Shown: piece by piece, positions 1-6,720 of the stretch
How positions within the stretch are numbered: the first letter of the stretch is position 1
Layout of the letters: each line of letters opens with the position of its first letter
NCBI GenBank assembly: GCA_030037185.1
Contig: JASHRR010000452.1
Span: 1 to 9,475 of the forward strand
Direction: 5' to 3'
DNA length: 9,475 nucleotides
Source: Xanthobacteraceae bacterium
GTDB lineage: Bacteria > Pseudomonadota > Alphaproteobacteria > Rhizobiales > Xanthobacteraceae
Notes under the pieces: generated by a model
What the model was told of the DNA's origin: nothing
Seen by the model: the letters and a program-made list of their open reading frames with translations, nothing else
The model's database searches: none
Position numbers and translations under genes: made by a program

Positions 1-7
1 ATTCTAC

Positions 8-46
8 AAAAGGTTCCGGGCAAAAATAAGTTTTTGCCTGCGGACC
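8..46 (-). terminator. Intrinsic terminator downstream of the MFS transporter gene
   Basis: Reading the minus strand, a stem with arms GGCAAAAA (38-31) and TTTTTGCC (26-19) closes on a 4-base loop (30-27). It is extended at its base by CGGACC/GGTTCCG pairing with small bulges (46-41 with 18-12). TTTT follows directly (11-8). It lies 56 bases past the MFS stop codon at 102-104, so it is placed to end that transcript. The arms are A/T-rich at the top, and the T-run is short and near the window edge. Confidence 0.6.
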
Positions 47-59
47 TTGGGCGCACATA

Positions 60-126
60 GATTCAATACACAGATTCAATACACGGGCGACCGGTTTCGA
101 TTCAATATACACGGATGACCGGCTTC
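60..126. repeat. Short tandem repeats of a GATTCAATACAC unit at the MFS 3' end
   Basis: Three copies of GATTCAATA(TA)CAC begin at 60, 73 and 99. The second and third are part of a longer imperfect tandem unit (73-98 and 99-126), in which the GGGCGACCGGTTTC tail of the first copy matches GGATGACCGGCTTC of the second. The MFS stop codon (102-104, TGA on the minus strand) and its last codons lie in the 99-126 copy, so the 73-98 copy looks like a duplicated gene end. Confidence 0.75.
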
Positions 127-1337
127 GGCGCCGGTCGAGTCTCGGGCATCAAAGCCCACGCCGCAGCCGCACCGAGCGTCGCCACTGCTGCCAACCCAAG
201 GAAGGCGATCGGGCTGGAGAAGCGGTCGCTTAAGTACCCCGCATAAGTTGGACTCGCCGAAGCGCCGATTCCGATCATGGTGCCGACAATACCCTGGCCG
301 AGATTGAAATGCCCGGTGCCGCGGGTGACGTCGGCGATCACGAGCGGCACCAAAACGGCGAACACCGCGGCGGTAACCCCGTCGAGCAATTGAACCGCAA
401 CCAGCGCATAGGGGTTCGTTACCGTGGCAAAGAGGATGCCCCGCAACGGCAACGTCGAAAAGGCAACGAGGAGCAGGGGCCGCCGTCCCCACGCCTGCGC
501 TTTCTGACCGACCCAGGGAGAAAAGATTGCAACGACAAGCTGAGGCCCGACAATCGCCGCGGCGATCATCAAGGGCGCCCATTGGCTGGACCGCATCGTT
601 AGGACGCTTGCCATCAGGGGGAGCATCGCCGCGTTCCCGAGATGGAACAGGATCAGGCATGCTCCCAGAATCACCAGCGGGCGTTTTCGCACCAATGCCA
701 CCATTTCGGGCGCCGGCTTGCCGGCCGCAAGGCGCGGGCCGCCATGGGCGCGCTCAGGGTCAATTTCACGCGGCGAAATGTGCCGGAGCATCAGAAAGGC
801 AGGACCGAGAAATGCGGTGGTTACGAAGAAGACCGCCCGCATCGACAGGAAGTGTCCGCACGCGCCCATCGCGGCAGCCGCAAATCCGTTGCCGATCGAG
901 GCAAACCGGGCGTTGCGGCCAAGCCGTTCGCCGATGGCCTCATGTCCGACCAGACCAAGGCTGATCGCCGCTATTGCCGGCCCGAGAACGCAACTTGCGC
1001 CCGCATGCAGCACGGCTGCCGCCAACACCACGACGAAAATGGGCGATATTGCGTATGCAAGCGCGCTAATCGCGATCGCCGCAACGCTGAGGCCGGCCAC
1101 CAGACGCTCCGAGCGAGCAGCATCCACCAGCGCGCCGCCGGGCGCTTGCCCGGCGAGCGCCACGACGCCGCCGACCGTCAGGACCAGACCAATATCAACC
1201 TGCGTCCACTTTTGCTGGGTCAGGTAGGCCGCGACAAACGGACCAAATCCGGTTTGGATGTCCGCGACAAAAAAAACAAACCAGTCCAACCCCCGCGCGC
1301 TGCGCCGTGTAGGACCGGCAGATGGCTCGTTCTGCAT
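102..1337 (-). CDS. MFS transporter (drug/metabolite efflux type)
   Basis: Predicted inner-membrane major facilitator superfamily carrier of 411 residues, a usual length for a 12-helix member. Hydrophobic segments alternate with short charged loops over the whole length. After the second helix there is a GGALVDAARSERLVAG loop (residues 67-82), which fits MFS motif A in degenerate form. The matching loop in the second half has WVGQKAQAWGRRP (275-287). A longer hydrophilic loop near residues 185-218 separates the two six-helix halves. The substrate cannot be read from sequence. The ATG at 1337 has no clear ribosome-binding site. A TTG at 1355 in the same frame overlaps the stop of a 7-codon upstream ORF (TTGA) and could be a translationally coupled start giving 417 residues. 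The neighbour upstream on the same strand is a PRC-barrel protein 133 bp away, with no obvious terminator between them. Confidence 0.85.
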   Translation of the reverse strand: MQNEPSAGPTRRSARGLDWFVFFVADIQTGFGPFVAAYLTQQKWTQVDIGLVLTVGGVVALAGQAPGGALVDAARSERLVAGLSVAAIAISALAYAISPIFVVVLAAAVLHAGASCVLGPAIAAISLGLVGHEAIGERLGRNARFASIGNGFAAAAMGACGHFLSMRAVFFVTTAFLGPAFLMLRHISPREIDPERAHGGPRLAAGKPAPEMVALVRKRPLVILGACLILFHLGNAAMLPLMASVLTMRSSQWAPLMIAAAIVGPQLVVAIFSPWVGQKAQAWGRRPLLLVAFSTLPLRGILFATVTNPYALVAVQLLDGVTAAVFAVLVPLVIADVTRGTGHFNLGQGIVGTMIGIGASASPTYAGYLSDRFSSPIAFLGLAAVATLGAAAAWALMPETRPAPKPVIRVY

Positions 1338-1351
1338 AGGCCGGCTTAAGA

Positions 1352-1375
1352 TCAAGTGTGGCTTGTCGGGTTCAT
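1352..1375 (-). CDS. Possible 7-codon leader peptide ORF upstream of the MFS gene
   Basis: ATG at 1375 reads MNPTSHT and stops with TGA at 1354-1352. It has the best Shine-Dalgarno-like sequence in the leader (AAGGGGGG, 1386-1379, 3 bases before ATG). Its stop overlaps a TTG in the MFS frame (1355-1353), an arrangement compatible with translational coupling. Its small size means chance occurrence is quite possible. The peptide has no amino-acid run suggesting an attenuator. Confidence 0.3.
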   Translation of the reverse strand: MNPTSHT

Positions 1376-1378
1376 TTT

Positions 1379-1412
1379 CCCCCCTTGCCTGCCCTTACGC
1401 GCAAGCGGGGGG
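1379..1412 (-). promoter_or_regulatory. Leader hairpin that would mask the ribosome-binding site ahead of the MFS gene
   Basis: On the minus-strand transcript CCCCCC (1412-1407) can pair with GGGGGG (1384-1379), and TTGC (1404-1401) with GCAA (1388-1385), with a 2-base bulge and a 12-base loop. The GGGGGG arm is the putative Shine-Dalgarno sequence of the 7-codon ORF. Folding would therefore block initiation there and, through coupling, at the MFS start. The pairing is seen in the sequence; a regulatory role is inference. Confidence 0.35.
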
Positions 1413-1470
1413 CTAACGATCAACGCGGCCCGTGACGGCTCTGCCCGTAGAACTGGCACCGGCGAGGTTC

Positions 1471-1962
1471 TCAAAATGGGATCGACTCGAGGCGGCCGGA
1501 CGCGCCCAATACGACCACCGGTTTGTCTTCTTTATATTCCGGCGCCGCCCGCACCTCGTCGCGCGTCAACTCCAGGCCAATCGGCGCGGTTTTGTTCGGG
1601 TCGGACGCAAACCGCAGCGCGTTCCACGCCACTGCGATCTTACGGCTGCCGACGCCAAGAAAGCCACCGAAGTCGATGATTGCCGCGCGGACTTGTCCGT
1701 TTCGATCGACCACCACATCGACGATACGGCCCATATTCTCATTGGCCCCGCTGCGCACTTCCCTGCCAAGAACGCCCTGAACTTCCTGGTGATCAAAAAC
1801 CGTCACGGTCGGCGCGCGCAGATTTGGGATCGCGTTCTCCTGAGACGGTTGTGCCTGCACGGTTCTTTGCTGCAGCAGCAGATCACCTCGCCCGGCCGAA
1901 TGAACGGCAGAAGCGATGATCAGCAACAGGCCAGTCATCATGGCGCGAGAGAGTGTACGCAT
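1471..1962 (-). CDS. Exported PRC-barrel domain protein
   Basis: A 163-residue protein with an N-terminal signal sequence: a basic start, then a hydrophobic core at about residues 8-20 (MMTGLLLIIASAVHSA), with a probable cut near residue 23. A linker rich in Q and P follows. The PRC-barrel domain spans about 65-118, with LGREVRS, the MGRIVDVVVDRNGQVRAAII strand pattern (77-96) and the GGFLGVGSRKIAV loop (99-111). PRC-barrels are small beta-barrels found in photosynthetic reaction-centre H subunits, RimM and many small exported rhizobial proteins of unknown role. No enzyme activity is expected. The ATG at 1962 is supported by GGGGAGG (1973-1967) four bases upstream. The gene precedes the MFS gene on the same strand. 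No EcfG-type promoter is visible ahead of it. Function in this organism is unknown. Confidence 0.85.
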   Translation of the reverse strand: MRTLSRAMMTGLLLIIASAVHSAGRGDLLLQQRTVQAQPSQENAIPNLRAPTVTVFDHQEVQGVLGREVRSGANENMGRIVDVVVDRNGQVRAAIIDFGGFLGVGSRKIAVAWNALRFASDPNKTAPIGLELTRDEVRAAPEYKEDKPVVVLGASGRLESIPF

Positions 1963-2428
1963 GCAACCTCCCCGGAAAGTTTCACTCTAGCGTAACGACA
2001 ACTCCGTACGGTGCATCATGTTTCGACGCCGCAGCATCTTTGTGACGCGGTCCGGCCGCTGTATCCGGATACGCGAAACGCCGCCCCGACCGAGGCAGAT
2101 CAAAGCCCCCGTGCGGAGACCCGTAACCGCCCCATGGAACAGGTTTGATCCAAAGGTACCGCTGGCTGCATCCGTAGACCCTCGCCAAGTGTTGCGAGCC
2201 TGAGCAAAGTCGAGAGGTTTACTCAAAGGTGAAATTTCTTTGCATATTCTGGAACTTTTTCTGATTTTACGGGTTTCGGTTTGGATTGAGCTTTGGATGA
2301 GGGCAGTGGCGCGGCGCGCCGTGCTCGAAGATGCGGAATAACACCAGGGCCCTGCGAGTTGTTGAGACTCCTGTCGCAAGCATTGTTGCGGCCGGGCCGA
2401 GCTTTGCGCATTGCCGGAGGGAACCAAA
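1963..2428. other. Divergent intergenic region between PRC-barrel and sensor kinase genes
   Basis: This 466-bp stretch separates divergent genes. Its clearest element is the EcfG-like promoter at 2251-2275, inside an A/T-rich patch (about 2229-2285) that contrasts with the GC-rich surroundings. The other readable element is the strong ribosome-binding site of the kinase gene, GGAGGGA at 2416-2422. Several open frames of 60-160 codons cross it on both strands, but they overlap each other, lack start signals and show no recognisable protein pattern. I call none of them genes. Confidence 0.5.
2251..2275 (+). promoter_or_regulatory. Putative EcfG-dependent promoter of the sensor kinase gene
   Basis: GGAAC (2251-2255), then 16 bases, then GGTT (2272-2275). 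The alphaproteobacterial EcfG consensus is GGAAC-N16/17-CGTT, so this matches 8 of 9 positions with the correct spacing. It lies about 150 bp ahead of the kinase ATG on the same strand. This would place the kinase in the general stress regulon. One mismatch in the -10 element keeps confidence moderate. Confidence 0.5.
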
Positions 2429-4900
2429 ATGCAATGGATTGTTGAGACGATTGAGTCACCGGCCACTGGCGCCCTCGACGCGGGCCTTGATCAAGGTTCC
2501 GCCACAAATGGCAACGCCAACTCGTTTGCACATGATCTGCTGCATACCTTGAAGGCGATCAGGGCGGGGGATTTCTCGGTCCGCATGGCCGGCGAGCATG
2601 ATGGCGTTGCGGGCGAGATCGCGGAGACGCTCAACGCCATTACGGCCGCAAATCAGCGGATTGTTCATCAGCTTAAGCGGGTTGGTGAGGAAGTCGGACG
2701 CGACGGCAAGACCGGCCAGCGGATCAAGTTTGCTGTTTCGAACGGCGGCTGGGGCGAGATCGAAGGGTCGATAAACACTTTGATCGACGATCTCGTGTGG
2801 CCGATCACCGCGCTGACGCGTGTGGTTGCGGCCGTCGCCCAAGGGGACTTCACCCACACGGCCGCCTTGGGCAGAGACGGCTATCCGCTCAGGGGCGAGT
2901 TCCTGCAATCCGCGACGACCGTCAACGCGACGATTAACCAGCTACGGGTGTGCACCTCGGAAATCGCTCGCGTAATGCGGGAAGTCGGAACCGAAGGAAG
3001 GCTGGGCGGACAGGTTCAGGTCGGCGAGGTGACCGGCATTTGGAAGGACTTGGTCGACACCGCTAATGTGATGCTATCGGCTCTCACCCAGCAAGTGCGC
3101 GACATCGTCCAGGTGGTGACGGCCGTTGCCGGCGGCGATCTCAAACAGAGCCTCACAGTGAAAGCGAAGGGCGAGGTCGGGGCCCTCGCCGAGACTATCA
3201 ATGCCTTGATCGCTAATCTGCGCCTCAGCAGCGACCGCAACATCGAGCAGGACTGGGTCAAGGTAAATCTCGCAAAGCTCACCAGCATGTTGCAGGGGCA
3301 CCGCGACGTTTCGAGCGTCGGACGGCTGCTGCTCTCCGAACTGACGCCGCTGATCGAGGCACAGCTAGGGGTCCTTTATCGGACCGAGACCGAAAACGGC
3401 GCCTCCTATTTGAAGGTGGTGGCTGCCTACACGGATGACGACGGACGCCTTTACTCCAAGCGGATTCCTCTCGGAGCGGGGCTGATCGGGCAATGCGCCA
3501 TCGATAACCGGCGCATTCTCGCCACGCAAATGCCCGCCCACGCCGCCCCGATCGGGTTTGCAATGTTCAATGCGGCGCCGCAAAACGTCGTTTTGCTACC
3601 GGTCGCCTACGCAAACGAGGTCAAGGCGATCATCGAAATTGCGTCCGCTTCGGCATTCACGCCGCGTCAATTGGCTTTCCTCGAGCAGCTGACGGCGAGC
3701 TTTGGTAACGTGCTCAACAGTATCGAGGCGACAATAGAGACCGAGCGGCTCCTCAAGCTCCTGCAGGAGAGCGACGATCGCTGCAACCTCGCGCTTGCAG
3801 CCGCAAACATGGGATCGTGGGAGTGGGACCTCGTCGATGGCGGTTGTGTTTGGGATGACCGGCAAAAGCAGATATTTGGCGTGGACCAGGCACCCTTCGA
3901 AGTCGTGCTTTCCAACATCCGCGAGCTGGTCGATCGTCGCGACTGGAAGATGCTTTGCCAGCTGCTCAAAAGGGCCCGACAGGACGGTGGTTCCGATCAA
4001 GTTGAATTCCGCGTTCGCCGTCCGGACGGCGGCGCGCGGTGGTGTCTTGGCCGAGCCGCTGCTGTCAAGGATGCGAGCGGCCGCATATTGCGCGTCCGGG
4101 GCGTTACGATCGATATCACAGACCGTAAAGAGGCGGAGGACCGCCAATCGCTGCTCGCCCGGGAGGTCGATCACCGTACGAAAAATGCGCTGTCGGTGGT
4201 TCACGCGATCGTTTCGCTGACCAGGGCAGAAGATATCAAGCAATTTAGTGCGGCCGTCGAGGGGCGTATTCAGGCGCTTGCGCGGGCCCATAGCCTGCTT
4301 TCTGATTCCCGCTGGCGCGGCGCCAAAATCGCCGACCTCATCCAGGGCGAACTTGCTCCCCACCGCCCCCCGAATATTGGGCGGGTGAGGATTTCAGGAA
4401 AGAGCCTCGCCTTGCTCCCTTCCGCCGTGCAGGCGCTTGCGCTCGCGGTTCACGAGCTCGCCACCAACGCCGTCAAGTACGGCGCTCTGTCGGGACCGTC
4501 GGGCACCATCGACGTCACCTGGGAAGCGCATGGCGGCCATCTCGAGTTGAAGTGGATTGAACGCGGCGGGCCTCCTTCGGACCTGAAGGTACAGGGGGGG
4601 TTCGGGATGCGTGTCATCAAGGCCAGTGTGGAAGCCCAACTGTCCGGCACCGTGGAATTCGATTGGCAACCGGAGGGACTGCAATGCAGGATCCGCATTC
4701 CGTGTCGCCCGAAAACCGAATTGCTTGGCAATTTCTGGGAGTGCAGTGAAAACGCGGACACACGCCATTCAGACCGTCGTGAACTGGGGCTGCGCAGACG
4801 AATCCCGCTGATCCGGGAAGAGAGCCTCGCCGGCAGGAACGACGAAGCAAAGCTTGCAAGACTTGACCTTAATGCGGTAGCGCGCACCGGAGCCAACTGA
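2429..4900 (+). CDS. Soluble poly-HAMP/GAF/PAS HWE-family sensor histidine kinase, probable PhyR-pathway kinase
   Basis: An 823-residue cytoplasmic sensor kinase; no transmembrane segment or signal peptide is visible. Residues about 35-266 form roughly five HAMP-like modules, alternating a canonical type (AGDFSVRM, QGDFTHTA, GGDLKQSL) with a divergent type (EVGRDGKTGQRI, EVGTEGRLGGQV then WKDL). That pattern resembles poly-HAMP arrays of fungal group III kinases. A GAF domain (about 290-435) and a PAS domain (about 446-568, GSWEWD and the FRVRRPDGGARW region) follow. The kinase core is of HWE type: H-box REVDHRTKNALS with the likely phospho-His at 582, N-box HELATNAVKYGALS (675-688), a WIE motif with GGP (709-715), and GGFGMRVI (723-730). 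About 60 residues with no recognised domain follow. The ATG at 2429 is chosen over an upstream TTG at 2411 because GGAGGGA lies 6 bases before it. It sits tail-to-tail with ecfG, 53 bp apart. HWE/HisKA_2 kinases commonly act on PhyR, so this is a strong candidate for the input kinase. Confidence 0.9.
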   Translation: MQWIVETIESPATGALDAGLDQGSATNGNANSFAHDLLHTLKAIRAGDFSVRMAGEHDGVAGEIAETLNAITAANQRIVHQLKRVGEEVGRDGKTGQRIKFAVSNGGWGEIEGSINTLIDDLVWPITALTRVVAAVAQGDFTHTAALGRDGYPLRGEFLQSATTVNATINQLRVCTSEIARVMREVGTEGRLGGQVQVGEVTGIWKDLVDTANVMLSALTQQVRDIVQVVTAVAGGDLKQSLTVKAKGEVGALAETINALIANLRLSSDRNIEQDWVKVNLAKLTSMLQGHRDVSSVGRLLLSELTPLIEAQLGVLYRTETENGASYLKVVAAYTDDDGRLYSKRIPLGAGLIGQCAIDNRRILATQMPAHAAPIGFAMFNAAPQNVVLLPVAYANEVKAIIEIASASAFTPRQLAFLEQLTASFGNVLNSIEATIETERLLKLLQESDDRCNLALAAANMGSWEWDLVDGGCVWDDRQKQIFGVDQAPFEVVLSNIRELVDRRDWKMLCQLLKRARQDGGSDQVEFRVRRPDGGARWCLGRAAAVKDASGRILRVRGVTIDITDRKEAEDRQSLLAREVDHRTKNALSVVHAIVSLTRAEDIKQFSAAVEGRIQALARAHSLLSDSRWRGAKIADLIQGELAPHRPPNIGRVRISGKSLALLPSAVQALALAVHELATNAVKYGALSGPSGTIDVTWEAHGGHLELKWIERGGPPSDLKVQGGFGMRVIKASVEAQLSGTVEFDWQPEGLQCRIRIPCRPKTELLGNFWECSENADTRHSDRRELGLRRRIPLIREESLAGRNDEAKLARLDLNAVARTGAN

Positions 4901-4953
4901 GCGAAAATACCGCCGGAAAGCATTCATTGCGCGCAAGACCGCGTCGGGCACGA

Positions 4954-5526
4954 TCACGATCGGCGCGTCAGCAGATCGGAATTGACCACGGCACGCGTCT
5001 CTCGGTCAGGTCCAAAGTCACTCGCACCCTCGATCGAAAGAATTTCTGCGAGTCGGCCTCTCGCGCGGTTCACGCGGCTTTTGATCGTGCCGACGGCGCA
5101 CCCGCAAATCCGAGCGGCCTCCTCGTATGAAAAGCCCGATGCGCCGACGAGTATCAGCGCCTCACGCTGCTCCGGCGGGAGCGATTTGAGCGCCTCGCGG
5201 AACTCATTGATCTCCAGACGGGTGCTTTGCTCCGGCGAGAAGGTGAGCTGCTCGGCGTAGGAGCCGTCGATATCCTCGACCTCGCGTCGGCGTTTACGGT
5301 ATTCGGAACGAAACAGGTTGCGCAGAATCGTGAACAACCACGCCGACATATTGGTTCCTGGCTCGAAGGAGTCGAGATTAGCCAGCGCCCGCAGCAGCGC
5401 TTCCTGCACGAGATCATCGGCACGATCGACGTTCCCACATAACGAAATGGCGAACGCGCGCAGACTCGGCACGGCGGCGAGCATGACCTCGCGCATGTTT
5501 GCGCGCGTGCTTTTATGCGGACTCAT
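4954..5526 (-). CDS. ecfG: EcfG-type ECF sigma factor (general stress response)
   Basis: A 190-residue extracytoplasmic-function sigma factor, of normal length for EcfG. The sigma-2 region spans about 16-82, with the DDLVQEALLRA helix (37-47) and the WLFTILRNLFRSEYRKRRRE segment (63-82) that contacts the -10 element. The sigma-4 region spans about 106-161, with LPPEQREALILVGASGFSYEEAA and the recognition helix CAVGTIKSRVNRARGRLAEIL. In the alphaproteobacterial GSR this sigma factor directs polymerase to GGAAC-N16/17-CGTT promoters and is held inactive by NepR. The ATG at 5526 is preferred because AAGGG lies about 9 bases upstream. In-frame ATGs at 5553 and 5550 would add 9 or 8 residues and lie deeper in nepR. 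The start overlaps the nepR end by 14 bp, which suggests translational coupling and balanced synthesis. Identification rests on family features plus the adjacent nepR and phyR. Confidence 0.93.
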   Translation of the reverse strand: MSPHKSTRANMREVMLAAVPSLRAFAISLCGNVDRADDLVQEALLRALANLDSFEPGTNMSAWLFTILRNLFRSEYRKRRREVEDIDGSYAEQLTFSPEQSTRLEINEFREALKSLPPEQREALILVGASGFSYEEAARICGCAVGTIKSRVNRARGRLAEILSIEGASDFGPDRETRAVVNSDLLTRRS

Positions 5527-5737
5527 TGTTCGAGCCCTTGTCGCTCGCATCATCCAGGCTGCGCAGGATTTTGGTAAACCGTTCTGGCACGCCCTGCTCG
5601 ACGATCTCGTCGTACATCAGGCGCAGCTGCTGGCCAATCTTTGCCTTGATATCGGTTCCGAGTTTGGCCACAGGCTTCATTTCAGATCCTTGCAGCTTCA
5701 GCGATTGCCTTTGCTTTGATGGCTTGCGTATATTCAT
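5513..5737 (-). CDS. nepR: NepR anti-sigma factor
   Basis: A 74-residue protein that sequesters EcfG and is itself captured by phosphorylated PhyR. The family signature lies at residues 34-62: IGQQLRLMYDEIVEQGV followed by PERFTKILRSLD. These are the two helices that lie across the sigma factor. The flanks are polar and probably disordered (N-terminal Lys/Gln-rich, C-terminal DASDKGSNNESA), as is usual for NepR. The ATG at 5737 is supported by GAGGA about 7 bases upstream. A GTG at 5764 would add nine residues but has no comparable signal. It is the first gene of a two-gene operon with ecfG, behind a full-consensus EcfG promoter, and is divergent from phyR. This is the classic arrangement of the locus. 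Confidence 0.93.
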   Translation of the reverse strand: MNIRKPSKQRQSLKLQGSEMKPVAKLGTDIKAKIGQQLRLMYDEIVEQGVPERFTKILRSLDDASDKGSNNESA

Positions 5738-5810
5738 CAATCGTCCTCGCGCTGCGCCCGCCACGAAGCGTTGAGGCCAGGATCGCAGGCCCCTGTAGAA
5801 ACCACCTCAT

Positions 5811-5836
5811 AACGTGCGCGACTGCAGCCTAGTTCC
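5811..5836 (-). promoter_or_regulatory. Consensus EcfG promoter of nepR-ecfG
   Basis: On the minus strand GGAAC (5836-5832), 17 bases, then CGTT (5814-5811). This matches the EcfG consensus GGAAC-N16/17-CGTT at every position. It lies about 74 bases ahead of the nepR ATG. It implies positive autoregulation of the sigma factor together with its own anti-sigma factor. Confidence 0.85.
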
Positions 5837-5845
5837 GAAGCATTG

Positions 5846-5870
5846 GGAACGAACTTTTCCCCTACGCGTG
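5846..5870 (+). promoter_or_regulatory. Near-consensus EcfG promoter of phyR
   Basis: GGAAC (5846-5850), 16 bases, then CGTG (5867-5870), 8 of 9 consensus positions, reading toward phyR with its ATG 47 bases downstream. It sits back-to-back with the nepR promoter: the two -35 elements are only 9 bp apart, so the two polymerases would bind adjacent DNA. Confidence 0.65.
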
Positions 5871-5916
5871 CATTATTGTGGTCAACCGGCCGCCCGCGCT
5901 ATTGGGGAGAGTTAGT

Positions 5917-6720
5917 ATGACCGCGTCTCAGCTTGTTGCCCAGCATGTCCCCTATTTGCGACGATACGCTCGCGTTTTGACGGGGAATCAAGCATCGGGC
6001 GATTCCTATGTAGCGGCAACTCTGGAGGCCCTCGTCAAAGAGCCGAATCTGCTCGCGATGGCGGAACATCCTAGGATTGCATTGTATCAAGTCTTCTCAA
6101 GAATCTGGAATTCGGTTCAGATAAATGGGGGGGTTGAACCCGCCCTCAATCTCGTGCCGGCGGAGCGCCATCTTGGCCAGATTACCGCGATGCCCCGCCA
6201 GGCATTCCTGCTTGTCTCGGTCGAGGGATTTTCCGAGGAAGAGGCAGCCGCTATTCTCGATGTCGATCAGCAGACGCTGCAGGATCTCGTCGACGAGTCG
6301 GGGCGAGAGCTTGCTGCCCAGATCGCCACCGATGTCCTGATTATCGAAGACGAGATTCTGATCGCGCTCGATCTTGAGCAATTGGTCGAAAACCTCGGGC
6401 ACCGCACCATTGGGATCGCTCGCACCCGGGCCGAGGCGATCGCCCTTGCGAAGGCCAAGCGCCCGGGTCTTATTCTGGCCGATATTCAGTTGGCCGACGG
6501 TAGCTCGGGACTGGAGGCCGTTAACGATCTCCTTAACTCCTTCGAAGTCCCAGTCATCTTCATTACCGCTCATCCGGAGCGCTTTCTCACCGGCGAACGG
6601 CCGGAACCGGCCTTCCTGATCTCCAAGCCGTACCAGCAATCCACGGTTTCGGCCCTCGTCAGCCAAGCGCTATTCTTTGAGCGGAATGCCGTTCAACCCA
6701 AGAGGCGATTAACCAAGTAG
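5917..6720 (+). CDS. phyR: PhyR, sigma-mimic anti-anti-sigma response regulator
   Basis: A 267-residue response regulator of standard PhyR length and domain order. Residues 1-128 are an EcfG-like sigma domain that has lost DNA binding: a sigma-2-like part from QLVAQHVPYLRRYARVL, and a sigma-4-like part with MPRQAFLLVSVEGFSEEEAA. A receiver domain follows from about residue 138 (TDVLIIEDEILIALDLEQL). It has the acidic pocket EDE (144-146), the phospho-acceptor Asp189 in ILADIQLADG, Thr217 in FITAHPERF and Lys237 in ISKPY. On phosphorylation the sigma-like domain is exposed and binds NepR, which frees EcfG. The ATG at 5917 is chosen because GGGGAGA lies 6 bases before it; a GTG at 5878 in frame has no such support. 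It is divergent from nepR-ecfG and probably under EcfG control itself. Confidence 0.95.
   Translation: MTASQLVAQHVPYLRRYARVLTGNQASGDSYVAATLEALVKEPNLLAMAEHPRIALYQVFSRIWNSVQINGGVEPALNLVPAERHLGQITAMPRQAFLLVSVEGFSEEEAAAILDVDQQTLQDLVDESGRELAAQIATDVLIIEDEILIALDLEQLVENLGHRTIGIARTRAEAIALAKAKRPGLILADIQLADGSSGLEAVNDLLNSFEVPVIFITAHPERFLTGERPEPAFLISKPYQQSTVSALVSQALFFERNAVQPKRRLTK

Noticed and set aside
642..1349. 235-codon plus-strand open frame opposite the MFS gene
   Set aside because: It is rich in Arg, His and Gln with no domain pattern, has no start signal and lies antisense to a clear membrane transporter; it is a shadow frame of GC-rich coding DNA.
1982..2188. 68-codon minus-strand frame just upstream of the PRC-barrel gene
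   Set aside because: It has a TTG start without a ribosome-binding site and no recognised pattern. Its position 20 bp before the next ATG is suggestive but not enough.
3596..4363. 255-codon minus-strand open frame within the kinase gene
   Set aside because: It is antisense to the PAS and kinase core, with no recognisable protein features; the kinase reading on the other strand is certain.
4901..4953. Bidirectional terminator between the kinase and ecfG genes
   Set aside because: Only a loopless TTGCGCGCAA palindrome (4927-4936) is present, with no T-run on either side.
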